A stretch of DNA of 6,521 nucleotides from Synechococcales cyanobacterium PMM_0002 (GTDB lineage Bacteria > Cyanobacteriota > Cyanobacteriia > Elainellales > Elainellaceae): assembly GCA_949127925.1 (NCBI GenBank), contig CASBQX010000282.1, positions 1 through 6,521 of the forward strand. The letters run 5' to 3'. Positions 1 to 5,240 of this stretch are shown piece by piece (the first letter of the stretch is position 1; every line of letters begins with the position of its first letter). The translations under genes and the position numbers were made by a program. The notes below the pieces were generated by a model. The model searched no databases. It was not told the DNA's origin and was given only the letters and a program-made list of their open reading frames with translations.

Positions 1-2
1 CG

Positions 3-62
3 CCATTGCAGGGTGAACTGTTGCTGGTAGTGGGCGATCGCCTGCTCAAATTCTGCAATTGA
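3..62 (+). CDS. possible C-terminal end of a gene entering from the left (partial)
   Basis: Reading from base 3, the plus strand is open to a TGA at 60-62 and gives PLQGELLLVVGDRLLKFCN. The codons look ordinary and the sequence after the stop looks non-coding, so this may be the tail of a gene lying outside the window. I do not recognise the family from 19 residues. The competing reading is on the minus strand, open from about 120 to 1, with a TPR-like stretch DSIAEFEQAIAHYQQQ. That frame has no ATG, GTG or TTG in its 40 codons, so it would have to be a decapitated fragment. The last codons (GDRLLKFC, then D or N, then stop) recur in the second copy of the 78-bp repeat at 800-877. Confidence 0.25.
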   Translation, partial: PLQGELLLVVGDRLLKFCN

Positions 63-111
63 ATCGCAACAATAGAAAATCTTTTCGCGAATACAGCAAT
101 TGCAATCACAA
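34..111. repeat. 78-bp direct repeat, copy 1
   Basis: This matches 800-877 at 73 of 78 positions with no gaps; four of the five differences are A/G transitions. It starts exactly at a HIP1 octamer (34-41). The matching octamer near its far end has decayed to GCAATCAC here but is intact in copy 2. The copy overlaps the putative gene end at 60-62. Confidence 0.9.
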
Positions 112-377
112 ACGCTAGGCTCACAACTTCACGTATAGAATTTGCGATCGCACCCAATCAAAAGAATTACAAAAGATATTTAGTAAGCCTGATATCTTTA
201 CCAAGGAGAAGGCTTTATCAGTCGTAGTTTCGGTAAGAGTCAGTGAAGTTCTCTTTGAAGGCATTACATAGTAATTCAAATGTGACAAGATAAAACGATA
301 CGTGCATATCTTGTGTTTGAAGCGCAAGTACTAGATTTTGTCGAGATATCTTAAATACAAAGGATTAGGTAACTCAG
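63..377. other. AT-rich intergenic stretch without a convincing gene
   Basis: This stretch lies between the possible gene end at 62 and the small hydrophobic gene at 378. It contains the remainder of repeat copy 1 and a HIP1 octamer at 144-151. A purine-rich AAGGAGAAGG near 202-211 resembles a ribosome binding site but is followed by no usable start codon. A 68-codon minus-strand frame spans 121-327, but its composition is unremarkable and it has no other support. I found no clear promoter hexamer pair for the 378 gene, although the leader of that gene must lie here. Confidence 0.5.
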
Positions 378-647
378 ATGATTGTTAGAAACACAGTTGC
401 ACTAGGAACCGCACTTGTTACTAGTTGTATTGTCCCTGCCACAGTTTTCAGTGCAGCCCTTGTCTTGCCTACCTTTGGGGGATTATTTGGAGGAGCTGCC
501 TTTACGACAGCGTTATGTATTATGGGCAATTTAATTGCTTTACCAACATTAACTGGTGGTTTACTGGGGTTGCTTCTATTACAGGTAGTGGTTTTTCTCG
601 TAGTCTACATTTGGATGCATATTCAACTGGCTTGGATACCTGTTTAA
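378..647 (+). CDS. small, extremely hydrophobic membrane protein (unknown function)
   Basis: This 89-residue ORF begins at ATG 378, with weak Shine-Dalgarno candidates upstream (AAGGA at 360-364, TAGG at 366-369). I do not recognise the family. The protein contains no Asp, Glu or Lys at all; its only charged or ionisable basic residues are Arg4 and His81. Hydrophobic segments at about residues 6-30, 35-56 and 58-82 suggest two or three membrane helices, with the N-terminus probably cytoplasmic because of Arg4. Gly-Gly pairs at 34-35, 38-39 and 60-61 and a Leu-rich run (GLLGLLLL) suggest tight helix packing. It lies alone between two copies of a 78-bp direct repeat, so it may have arrived or been rearranged as a block. 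Small pore-forming or toxin-like peptides, holins and bacteriocin-type proteins share this composition, but nothing here assigns it to one of them. A shadow ORF overlaps it in another frame at 425-667; the hydrophobic frame is preferred. Confidence 0.5.
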   Translation: MIVRNTVALGTALVTSCIVPATVFSAALVLPTFGGLFGGAAFTTALCIMGNLIALPTLTGGLLGLLLLQVVVFLVVYIWMHIQLAWIPV

Positions 648-976
648 GTTCATATCATTCTGATTAACCTTGCTAGCGATCGCTGCCTGTATTCAACTAG
701 ATAGGGAGCGATTGTTGCGATGGGGTGTTTGCTTAACAACAATACACTCTACAACAGAAAGAGAGAATGGTTTTTGCGATCGCCCCCCTTTCCCCGACTG
801 CGATCGCCTGCTCAAATTCTGCGATTGAATCGCAACAATAGAAAATCTTTTCGCAAATACAGCAAGTGCGATCGCAAGACTAGAATCTTATTTTGAGAGC
901 GCTCGCATGGGAGGAGATAGGGCGATCGCTCCCATCCCAAACAGCACCGTTCGAGATGCCGCATTCGGGGCATGGA
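648..976. other. HIP1-dense non-coding stretch
   Basis: This region follows the small membrane gene and has no plausible full-length gene. It carries five HIP1 octamers (676-683, 776-783, 800-807, 868-875, 922-929) and repeat copy 2. A 7-bp inverted repeat has arms ATGGGAG (907-913) and CTCCCAT (929-935). On the minus strand one frame continues beyond the stop of the 997-1176 ORF and reads GVPCPCPECGISNGAVW before a TAG near 880. The Cys spacing looks zinc-ribbon-like but is too short to assign. Confidence 0.5.
800..877. repeat. 78-bp direct repeat, copy 2
   Basis: This is the partner of 34-111, 73/78 identical, with 688 bp between the two copies. In this copy both ends carry intact HIP1 octamers (800-807 and 868-875), so the duplicated unit is bounded by HIP1. 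An internal near-palindrome, GCGATTGAATCGC (821-833), is perfect here and has one change in copy 1. Confidence 0.9.
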
Positions 977-1045
977 CACGGCACGCCATCTCCATGTCAT
1001 CGTAGAGACGCGATTAATCGCGTCTCTACGATGACATGTGCCGTG
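977..1045. repeat. long palindromic repeat (46-bp perfect core, MITE-like)
   Basis: Bases 993-1038 form a perfect palindrome centred on ATTAAT (1013-1018), with each half reading CATGTCATCGTAGAGACGCG inward. After a 9-base bulge on the left, the pairing resumes with CACGGCA (977-983) against TGCCGTG (1039-1045). From memory, the GTAGAGACGCGATTAATCGC core is a dispersed repeat in many cyanobacterial genomes; that recollection needs a genome search. The element has no coding capacity of its own, but its sequence supplies the 3' codons of the minus-strand ORF at 997-1176. Confidence 0.85.
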
Positions 1046-1176
1046 AAATCAATCGTCAAATACGCTTGACGGACGCCCATTCTACCCGTATGCTCTTTCA
1101 TTAAGCTGCTGCAAAAAACGGTGGCAGCCTTTACATCAGGACTCAATACTTTAACGCCACTTGGAAAGTGCGGCAC
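997..1176 (-). pseudogene. short minus-strand reading frame ending inside the palindrome (possible gene remnant)
   Basis: A 59-codon frame starts at GTG 1176 and stops at the TGA on 997-999. Its first two-thirds have a natural-looking composition, for example LSPDVKAATVFCSSLMKEHT at residues 11-30 and GRMGVRQAYLTIDF at 31-44. The last codons, VIVETRLIASLR and the stop, come from the palindromic repeat. This pattern fits a gene whose 3' end was replaced by repeat insertion. A GGAGGT lies directly against the GTG, too close to be a normal ribosome binding site, and an in-frame TAG lies a few codons upstream, so the original start may also be lost. I do not recognise the family. The same frame stays open past the TGA for about 39 more codons to near 880. 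A chance open frame is a real alternative. Confidence 0.25.
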
Positions 1177-1222
1177 ACCTCCAAGCGGCTAAGTCCCCCA
1201 AACTGTATACGGCAGTCGGGCG

Positions 1223-1290
1223 ACCTTGGTGAATGATACCTTGGTCATCCTGCTTTGCACTACACACAAAACGGGATTGAACCAAGGTAT
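1223..1290. promoter_or_regulatory. three-copy ACCTTGGT motif upstream of the 77-residue gene
   Basis: ACCTTGGT occurs at 1223-1230 and again at 1238-1245, 15 bp apart start to start, and its complement ACCAAGGT is at 1281-1288. The second and third copies extend to perfect 10-bp inverted arms, ATACCTTGGT (1236-1245) and ACCAAGGTAT (1281-1290), with 35 bp between them. Lying 45-110 bp upstream of the start at 1335, they could be an operator or an RNA hairpin in the leader. No known regulator site was recognised. Confidence 0.35.
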
Positions 1291-1334
1291 TGAGTTCTGG
1301 TTTCCTGAACCCACATTCCTAGGAGACCAGTCTC

Positions 1335-1568
1335 ATGGCTCAATTCACCGACTCGGGCGCAGATGTGCCCCCAATTTCAGATGCGACACGTCCCCAGCGC
1401 GAACCCGTTCGGCACCTTATATTTGGCTCCCTCGCCGCCGTCCAACTCACCATCAAAACCCTACACAAAAAGGGCTACGCCGAACCCAACGACTGGAGCA
1501 AACCCATCCCCACCGGGCGATCGGGCGAGGTGATGGCGATTTTGATGAAACATCTGTGGGTCGATTAA
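1335..1568 (+). CDS. small conserved-looking cyanobacterial protein, unknown function
   Basis: This 77-residue soluble protein begins at ATG 1335. AGGAGA at 1321-1326 lies 8 bases upstream, one of the best ribosome binding sites in the window, which makes this start convincing. The N-terminal 25 residues are polar and probably disordered (ISDATRPQREPVR). The rest looks like one compact domain: VRHLIFGSLAAVQLTIKTLH, then KKGYAEPNDWSKPIPTGRSG and EVMAILMKHLWV. I recall short cyanobacterial hypotheticals with the same pattern (a beta strand ending FGS, a helix, GYAE, W.., PTG, GE.M.IL), but I know of no assigned function. It is a single-gene unit convergent with dnaK. A longer frame at 1226-1585 overlaps it in another phase and is rejected because it lacks this ribosome binding site and has an Arg/Pro/His-rich shadow composition. 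Confidence 0.75.
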   Translation: MAQFTDSGADVPPISDATRPQREPVRHLIFGSLAAVQLTIKTLHKKGYAEPNDWSKPIPTGRSGEVMAILMKHLWVD

Positions 1569-1581
1569 TCCGACAAATGCC

Positions 1582-1653
1582 GTAGGGGTGAAGCATTTGC
1601 ACCAAAATACCGGAACCATAGCCACAATCTCGATGCAAATGCTTCGCCCCTAC
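1582..1653. repeat. inverted repeat with 20-bp arms and 32-base loop
   Basis: The left arm GTAGGGGTGAAGCATTTGCA (1582-1601) pairs with the right arm TGCAAATGCTTCGCCCCTAC (1634-1653), with one T/G exception that can still pair in RNA as G-U. It begins 13 bases after the stop of the 77-residue gene, so the transcript could fold there, but no T-run follows. The GTAGGGGCGAAGCATT-type arm is, as I recall, a frequent dispersed repeat in cyanobacteria, so a MITE-like or REP-like origin is likely. Confidence 0.8.
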
Positions 1654-1691
1654 CCGCATCCCTACCCACGACCCGCCCCAAACACAACGAA

Positions 1692-1716
1692 GGGGAGAGG
1701 GCTTTGCCCTCTCCCC
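1692..1716. terminator. GC-rich hairpin between convergent genes (probable dnaK terminator)
   Basis: An 11-bp perfect stem, GGGGAGAGGGC (1692-1702) and GCCCTCTCCCC (1706-1716), with a 3-base loop lies 35 bases beyond the dnaK stop. On the minus strand it is followed by a moderately T-rich stretch (CTTCGTTGTGTTT) rather than a clean T-run. It could serve as a terminator for dnaK or as a block between the converging transcripts, and it may itself be a dispersed repeat. Confidence 0.55.
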
Positions 1717-1751
1717 ACCTTATTTAACACCTGGAACGATCAGAAATCGGT

Positions 1752-3668
1752 CTACTTCGTTTCCGAGAACTCAGCATCAATCACATCATCCTCACCCGTG
1801 CTGCCGCCAGATGGAGCACCGCCATCGGTGCCGTCACCATCACCAGACGGTGGGGTAGCGCCATCGGCAGACTGGTAGAGGTTGCTGCTAATGCCATAGA
1901 GGGCTTGCTGCAACTCAGTGGTCAAAGACTTGACCTTATCGAAGTTTTCTTGGGCGATCGCATCGCGCAAGTCCTTTGTTAAGGCTTCTACCTTGACCTT
2001 GTCAGCCGGGGGCACCTTATCGCCCAGGTCAGCAATTTGCTTTTCAGCTTGGTAGGCCAGCGAATCGGCTTGGTTCTTGAGGTCAATCCGTTCACGACGC
2101 TCTTGGTCAGCCGTGGCATTGCGCTCAGCTTCATTCACCATCCGCTCCACCTCATCCTTGGGCAGCGTCGAGGCGTCTGTAATGCTGATAGATTGCTCTT
2201 TGCCCGTCCCTTTATCCTTGGCGCGCACGTTCAAGATGCCGTTGGCGTCAATATCAAACGTCACTTCAACTTGAGGAATGCCGCGAGGAGCGGGAGGAAT
2301 CCCGTCTAGGCGGAAGGTTCCCAAGCTCTTGTTGTCATTCGACATTTCCCGTTCGCCTTGCAGCACATGGATTTCCACATTGGTTTGGCCATCCGCTGCG
2401 GTCGAGAACACTTCCGACTTCTTAGTGGGAATAGTGGTGTTGCGGGGGATAATCTTAGTCATCACGCCACCGAGGGTTTCGACACCCAACGACAGCGGGC
2501 TAACATCCAACAGCAAGATATCCTTCACTTCACCAGACAGCACACCCGCCTGAATCGCAGCCCCAATGGCAACCACTTCATCGGGGTTAACTGTTTGGTT
2601 AGGTTCCTTACCCAGCACCCGCCGTACCACTTCTTGTACAGCCGGAATCCGCGTCGAACCACCGACTAGCACGACTTCATCAATGCTCTCTTTAGCCAAC
2701 TTAGAGTCGCGCAAGACCGCCTCAACCGGAATCCGGCAGCGATCAATCAGTTCAGCACAAAGCTCCTCAAATTTGCCACGGGTGAGCGTCATATCGAGGT
2801 GTTTTGGCCCATCTTGAGTGGCTGTGATGAAGGGCAGGTTGATTTCTGCTTGCGTCACGCTAGACAGCTCAACTTTAGCCTTCTCAGCCGCCTCCGTTAG
2901 CCGCTGAAGCGCCTGCTTGTCTTTCCGTAGGTCAATGCCTTCATTTTTGCGGAAATCATCTGCTAGGAAATCAACAATCTTTTTGTCGAAGTCATCGCCA
3001 CCGAGGTGCGTATCGCCCGCAGTTGCCAGCACTTCAAACACGCCATCGCCAACTTCCAAAATGGATACGTCAAACGTACCGCCGCCTAGGTCAAATACCA
3101 AAACGGTTTCGTTGCCCTTGCGATCTAAGCCATAGGCCAACGATGCAGCAGTCGGTTCATTGATAATTCGCTTGACTTCGATTCCAGCAATCTTGCCCGC
3201 ATCTTTGGTGGCCTGACGCTGAGAGTCGTTAAAGTATGCCGGCACCGTAATCACCGCTTCGGTGACAGTTTCACCTAAGTATTTGCTGGCATCTTCTACC
3301 AGTTTCCGCAACACTTGAGCAGAAATCTCTTCGGGTGCAAACTGCTTGCCCTCAGCAGGACAGTCCAGCTTGACATTGCCGCCAACATTCAGCACTTTGT
3401 AGGGTACTTCAGTGGTTTCGTTGGTCACTTCGTCGAAGCGACGACCAATAAACCGCTTGACCGAATAAAAAGTGTTCTCGGGGTTAATTACCGATTGACG
3501 TTTGGCAATCTGACCGACGCGACGCTCTTTGGTTTTAGGATCAAAGGCGACCACCGAAGGCGTTGTACGAAATCCCTCGGCGTTTGCAATCACCGTGGGC
3601 TTACCACCTTCCATCACTGCCACGCAGGAATTGGTTGTCCCTAGGTCAATTCCAACAACTTTTGCCAT
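1752..3668 (-). CDS. dnaK: molecular chaperone DnaK (Hsp70), DnaK2-like
   Basis: This full-length 638-residue Hsp70 is an ATP-dependent cytosolic chaperone that binds exposed hydrophobic segments and works with DnaJ and GrpE. The nucleotide-binding domain spans about residues 1-382. It shows the phosphate loop IDLGTTNS (7-14), the second Hsp70 signature VFDLGGGTFDVSIL (191-204, Thr198 at the catalytic threonine position), Lys71 in YSVKRFIG, and VVLVGGSTRIPAVQEVV (332-348). The interdomain linker is DILLLDV (383-389). The beta-sandwich substrate domain covers about 390-505, followed by the helical lid and a Gly/Asp-rich tail at 602-626. The end, DDVIDAEFSETK, matches the acidic tail of the housekeeping cyanobacterial DnaK2 type. 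GGAG (3675-3678 on the complement) lies 6 bases before the ATG. Neither grpE nor dnaJ is adjacent. The gene is divergent from dusB. I see no CIRCE element upstream, so HrcA control is not indicated. Confidence 0.97.
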   Translation of the reverse strand: MAKVVGIDLGTTNSCVAVMEGGKPTVIANAEGFRTTPSVVAFDPKTKERRVGQIAKRQSVINPENTFYSVKRFIGRRFDEVTNETTEVPYKVLNVGGNVKLDCPAEGKQFAPEEISAQVLRKLVEDASKYLGETVTEAVITVPAYFNDSQRQATKDAGKIAGIEVKRIINEPTAASLAYGLDRKGNETVLVFDLGGGTFDVSILEVGDGVFEVLATAGDTHLGGDDFDKKIVDFLADDFRKNEGIDLRKDKQALQRLTEAAEKAKVELSSVTQAEINLPFITATQDGPKHLDMTLTRGKFEELCAELIDRCRIPVEAVLRDSKLAKESIDEVVLVGGSTRIPAVQEVVRRVLGKEPNQTVNPDEVVAIGAAIQAGVLSGEVKDILLLDVSPLSLGVETLGGVMTKIIPRNTTIPTKKSEVFSTAADGQTNVEIHVLQGEREMSNDNKSLGTFRLDGIPPAPRGIPQVEVTFDIDANGILNVRAKDKGTGKEQSISITDASTLPKDEVERMVNEAERNATADQERRERIDLKNQADSLAYQAEKQIADLGDKVPPADKVKVEALTKDLRDAIAQENFDKVKSLTTELQQALYGISSNLYQSADGATPPSGDGDGTDGGAPSGGSTGEDDVIDAEFSETK

Positions 3669-3853
3669 GTTAGTCTCCGGTTCAGATACAGTTCCAGGTT
3701 TCGATTAACCAGTTATTTATGTGAGTTTGACCCTGTCCTTCCGGCGTCGGTACCCTGAGAGAAAAAATCCATCAGCAGCACTTGGGGAAGTGGATCGCTA
3801 CCCAGCACCAGTTCTCATGCGTGAGCTAGCGAGGGTCAGTCCTGTCCCAACTC

Positions 3854-3882
3854 TTAACTACGCGGTACTCAATCTATATACT
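3854..3882 (+). promoter_or_regulatory. candidate dusB promoter
   Basis: TTAACT (3854-3859) and TATACT (3877-3882) are separated by 17 bases on the plus strand and overlap the minus-strand candidate. Initiation would fall near 3889, leaving a leader of about 260 bases before the preferred dusB start at 4152. That leader contains hairpins and a nine-codon ORF. Confidence 0.35.
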
Positions 3883-3890
3883 GCGTAGTT
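3856..3890. promoter_or_regulatory. inverted repeat in the dnaK/dusB divergent promoter region
   Basis: Arms AACTACGCGGTA (3856-3867) and TACTGCGTAGTT (3879-3890) are complementary except for one G-T pair, and are separated by 11 bases. The repeat is the only sizeable dyad in the region and overlaps the best promoter-like hexamers on both strands. That position fits an operator shared by the two genes. A 5' leader hairpin is the alternative. The outer eight bases (AACTACGC) are perfect. Confidence 0.5.
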
Positions 3891-3903
3891 TTGCCTAATT
3901 CAA
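3875..3903 (-). promoter_or_regulatory. candidate dnaK promoter
   Basis: On the minus strand, TTGAAT (3903-3898) and TATATA (3880-3875) are separated by 17 bases, each matching four of six consensus positions. Initiation would fall near 3868, giving a leader of about 200 bases. The -10 box sits within the inverted repeat. Only the sequence supports this call. Confidence 0.35.
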
Positions 3904-3920
3904 TGAAGTCGTATTTCCCG

Positions 3921-3956
3921 AACCTTCGGTTGGACGGTTCCCGGTTTGGCACCGGG
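3921..3956 (+). other. two small hairpins in the dusB leader
   Basis: AACC-TTC-GGTT (3921-3931) and CCCGGT-TTGGC-ACCGGG (3940-3945 with 3951-3956) are short perfect stem-loops lying just downstream of the predicted transcription start. Neither is followed by a T-run, so they are not typical terminators. They may structure the long 5' leader. Confidence 0.35.
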
Positions 3957-3994
3957 ATTGACGAATTCTGAGGGCTGGAGTAGGAGGGATTCAC

Positions 3995-4024
3995 ATGGGT
4001 CATAAATATCAGTGTAAAGAGTAG
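3995..4024 (+). CDS. possible nine-codon leader peptide in front of dusB
   Basis: ATG 3995 is preceded by a perfect AGGAGG (3982-3987) with 7 bases between, the strongest Shine-Dalgarno arrangement in the window. The frame encodes only MGHKYQCKE before TAG (4022-4024). It lies in a different phase from dusB and ends 127 bases before the preferred dusB start. It might be a regulatory upstream ORF or a binding site without a functional product. The peptide shows no obvious run of one amino acid as in classic attenuators. An ORF this short could be chance; the ribosome binding site is the reason to list it. Confidence 0.3.
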   Translation: MGHKYQCKE

Positions 4025-4151
4025 TGTGAGTTAGCGAGTGGCGGTGAACCGTAAGGATGAGGGGGGGGTTACCGTCAGGGGAAGGATGAAGGGGGTTAAG
4101 ATCAACAGGGTTGGCTTTGTGCCTGAGTTTGGATATTTTTTGGGGTTACGT

Positions 4152-5213
4152 ATGGTGACGCTATCTCCTGAGTTGAGGGCGCGGTTTGCAGTTCCACTGC
4201 GGATTGGTACGGTGGAGCTGAAGAGTCGGGTGCTGCAATCGCCGCTGTCTGGGGTGACCGATTTGGTGTTTCGGCGGCTGGTGCGTCGCTATGCGCCAGA
4301 TTCGATGATGTATACCGAGATGGTGAATGCGACGGGGCTGCATTATGTGAAGCAGCTACCCAAAATTATGGAGATTGATCCGGCGGAGCGCCCGATTAGC
4401 ATTCAGTTGTTTGACTGTCGTCCCGATTTTTTGGCAGAGGCGGCGCAGATGGCGGTGGCGGAAGGGGCGGACACGGTGGATATCAATATGGGTTGCCCGG
4501 TGAATAAGATCACCAAAAATGGGGGTGGTTCGTCGCTATTGCGCCAGCCGGAGCTAGCAGGAGAAATCGTGCGTTTGGTGGTGCAGGCGGTGGATGTGCC
4601 TGTGACGGTGAAGACGCGGATTGGCTGGTCTGACCAGGAGATTAATGCGGTGGAGTTTGCCCAGCGGATGGAAGACGCTGGCGCAAAAATGTTGACGCTG
4701 CACGGGCGGACGCGATCGCAGGGCTATAACGGCTCTGCCCGCTGGGAGTGGATTGGTAAGGTGAAGCAGGCGCTGTCGATTCCGGTGATCGCCAATGGGG
4801 ATATTTTTTCGGTGGCGGCGGCAGTGCGCTGTTTGGAAGAGACCGGAGCAGATGGGGTAATGTGTTCGCGCGGAACGCTGGGCTATCCGTTTTTAGTCGG
4901 TGAGGTGGATCACTTTTTGCGCACAGGCGAACTGCGGCCAACGCCTAGCCCGGTGGAGCGGCTTCAGTGCGCCCGTGACCATGTGCAGATGCTGTGGGAA
5001 TATAAGGGCGATCGCGGCATTCGCCAAGCGCGCAAACACATGACCTGGTATGCCAAGAGCTTTCCAGGCGCAGCAGAGCTACGAGGGCAGCTGGCGGTAA
5101 TTGAAAATGTCTCGCAGGGGGTTGATCTGCTGGATCGGGCGATCGCCCGTCTGGCTGAACTGGACTGGCACGGGTTTGAAGCACCAGAGCCGGAGCTAGT
5201 GGAAGCGCAGTGA
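4152..5213 (+). CDS. dusB: tRNA-dihydrouridine synthase, DusB/NifR3-like
   Basis: This flavin-dependent enzyme reduces specific uridines of tRNA to dihydrouridine with NADPH, in the cytoplasm. From ATG 4152 the protein has 353 residues, close to the usual 320-350. It has the TIM-barrel opening RVLQSPLSGVTDLVFRRLVR, then DINMGCPVNKI with the catalytic Cys at residue 115, VKTRIGW with Lys154, LTLHGRTR with His184, IANGDI at 213-218 and GADGVMCSRG at 232-241 for FMN binding. The helical C-terminal part contains RQARKHMTWYAK, as in DusB. The frame stays open upstream to a GTG at 4038, which would add 38 residues. I prefer 4152 because the protein then begins MVTLSPELRARF, family-like, with GGGG 6 bases before the ATG. 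The upstream extension includes an 8-G run and looks unlike a Dus domain. ATG 4086 is a further option. The gene is convergent with ycf39. Confidence 0.93.
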   Translation: MVTLSPELRARFAVPLRIGTVELKSRVLQSPLSGVTDLVFRRLVRRYAPDSMMYTEMVNATGLHYVKQLPKIMEIDPAERPISIQLFDCRPDFLAEAAQMAVAEGADTVDINMGCPVNKITKNGGGSSLLRQPELAGEIVRLVVQAVDVPVTVKTRIGWSDQEINAVEFAQRMEDAGAKMLTLHGRTRSQGYNGSARWEWIGKVKQALSIPVIANGDIFSVAAAVRCLEETGADGVMCSRGTLGYPFLVGEVDHFLRTGELRPTPSPVERLQCARDHVQMLWEYKGDRGIRQARKHMTWYAKSFPGAAELRGQLAVIENVSQGVDLLDRAIARLAELDWHGFEAPEPELVEAQ

Positions 5214-5240
5214 GGCTAAGCCAGCAAGTATGAGTATTGG

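Noticed and set aside
1..120. Minus-strand TPR-like stretch (DSIAEFEQAIAHYQQQ) running off the left edge
   Set aside because: No ATG, GTG or TTG in 40 codons after an upstream stop; HIP1 octamers commonly read as AIA in this phase. Kept only as an alternative to the plus-strand gene end.
121..327. 68-codon minus-strand ORF starting MRFKHKICTYRF
   Set aside because: No ribosome binding site, no recognisable domain and no neighbour support; it overlaps the presumed leader region of the 378 gene and is probably chance in AT-rich DNA.
1041..1334. Possible tRNA or structural RNA gene
   Set aside because: No T-loop consensus, anticodon arm or CCA end could be assembled from the sequence on either strand.
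1226..1585. 119-codon plus-strand ORF overlapping the 77-residue gene
   Set aside because: Arg/Pro/His-rich composition typical of an out-of-phase shadow; the overlapping frame has the good Shine-Dalgarno and a protein-like sequence.
1588..1878. 96-codon ORF overlapping the dnaK 3' end
   Set aside because: It consists of hairpin repeats plus the antisense of the dnaK Gly/Asp-rich tail, giving low-complexity Pro/Ser sequence.
3669..4037. CIRCE heat-shock element upstream of dnaK
   Set aside because: I looked for TTAGCACTC and GAGTGCTAA with a 9-base spacer and found neither arm in the intergenic region.
3821..4038. Imperfect direct repeat GTGAGCTAGCGAG / GTGAGTTAGCGAG (3821-3833 and 4026-4038)
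   Set aside because: Twelve of 13 bases match, but the copies are 205 bp apart with no shared context; too short to claim as a functional repeat.
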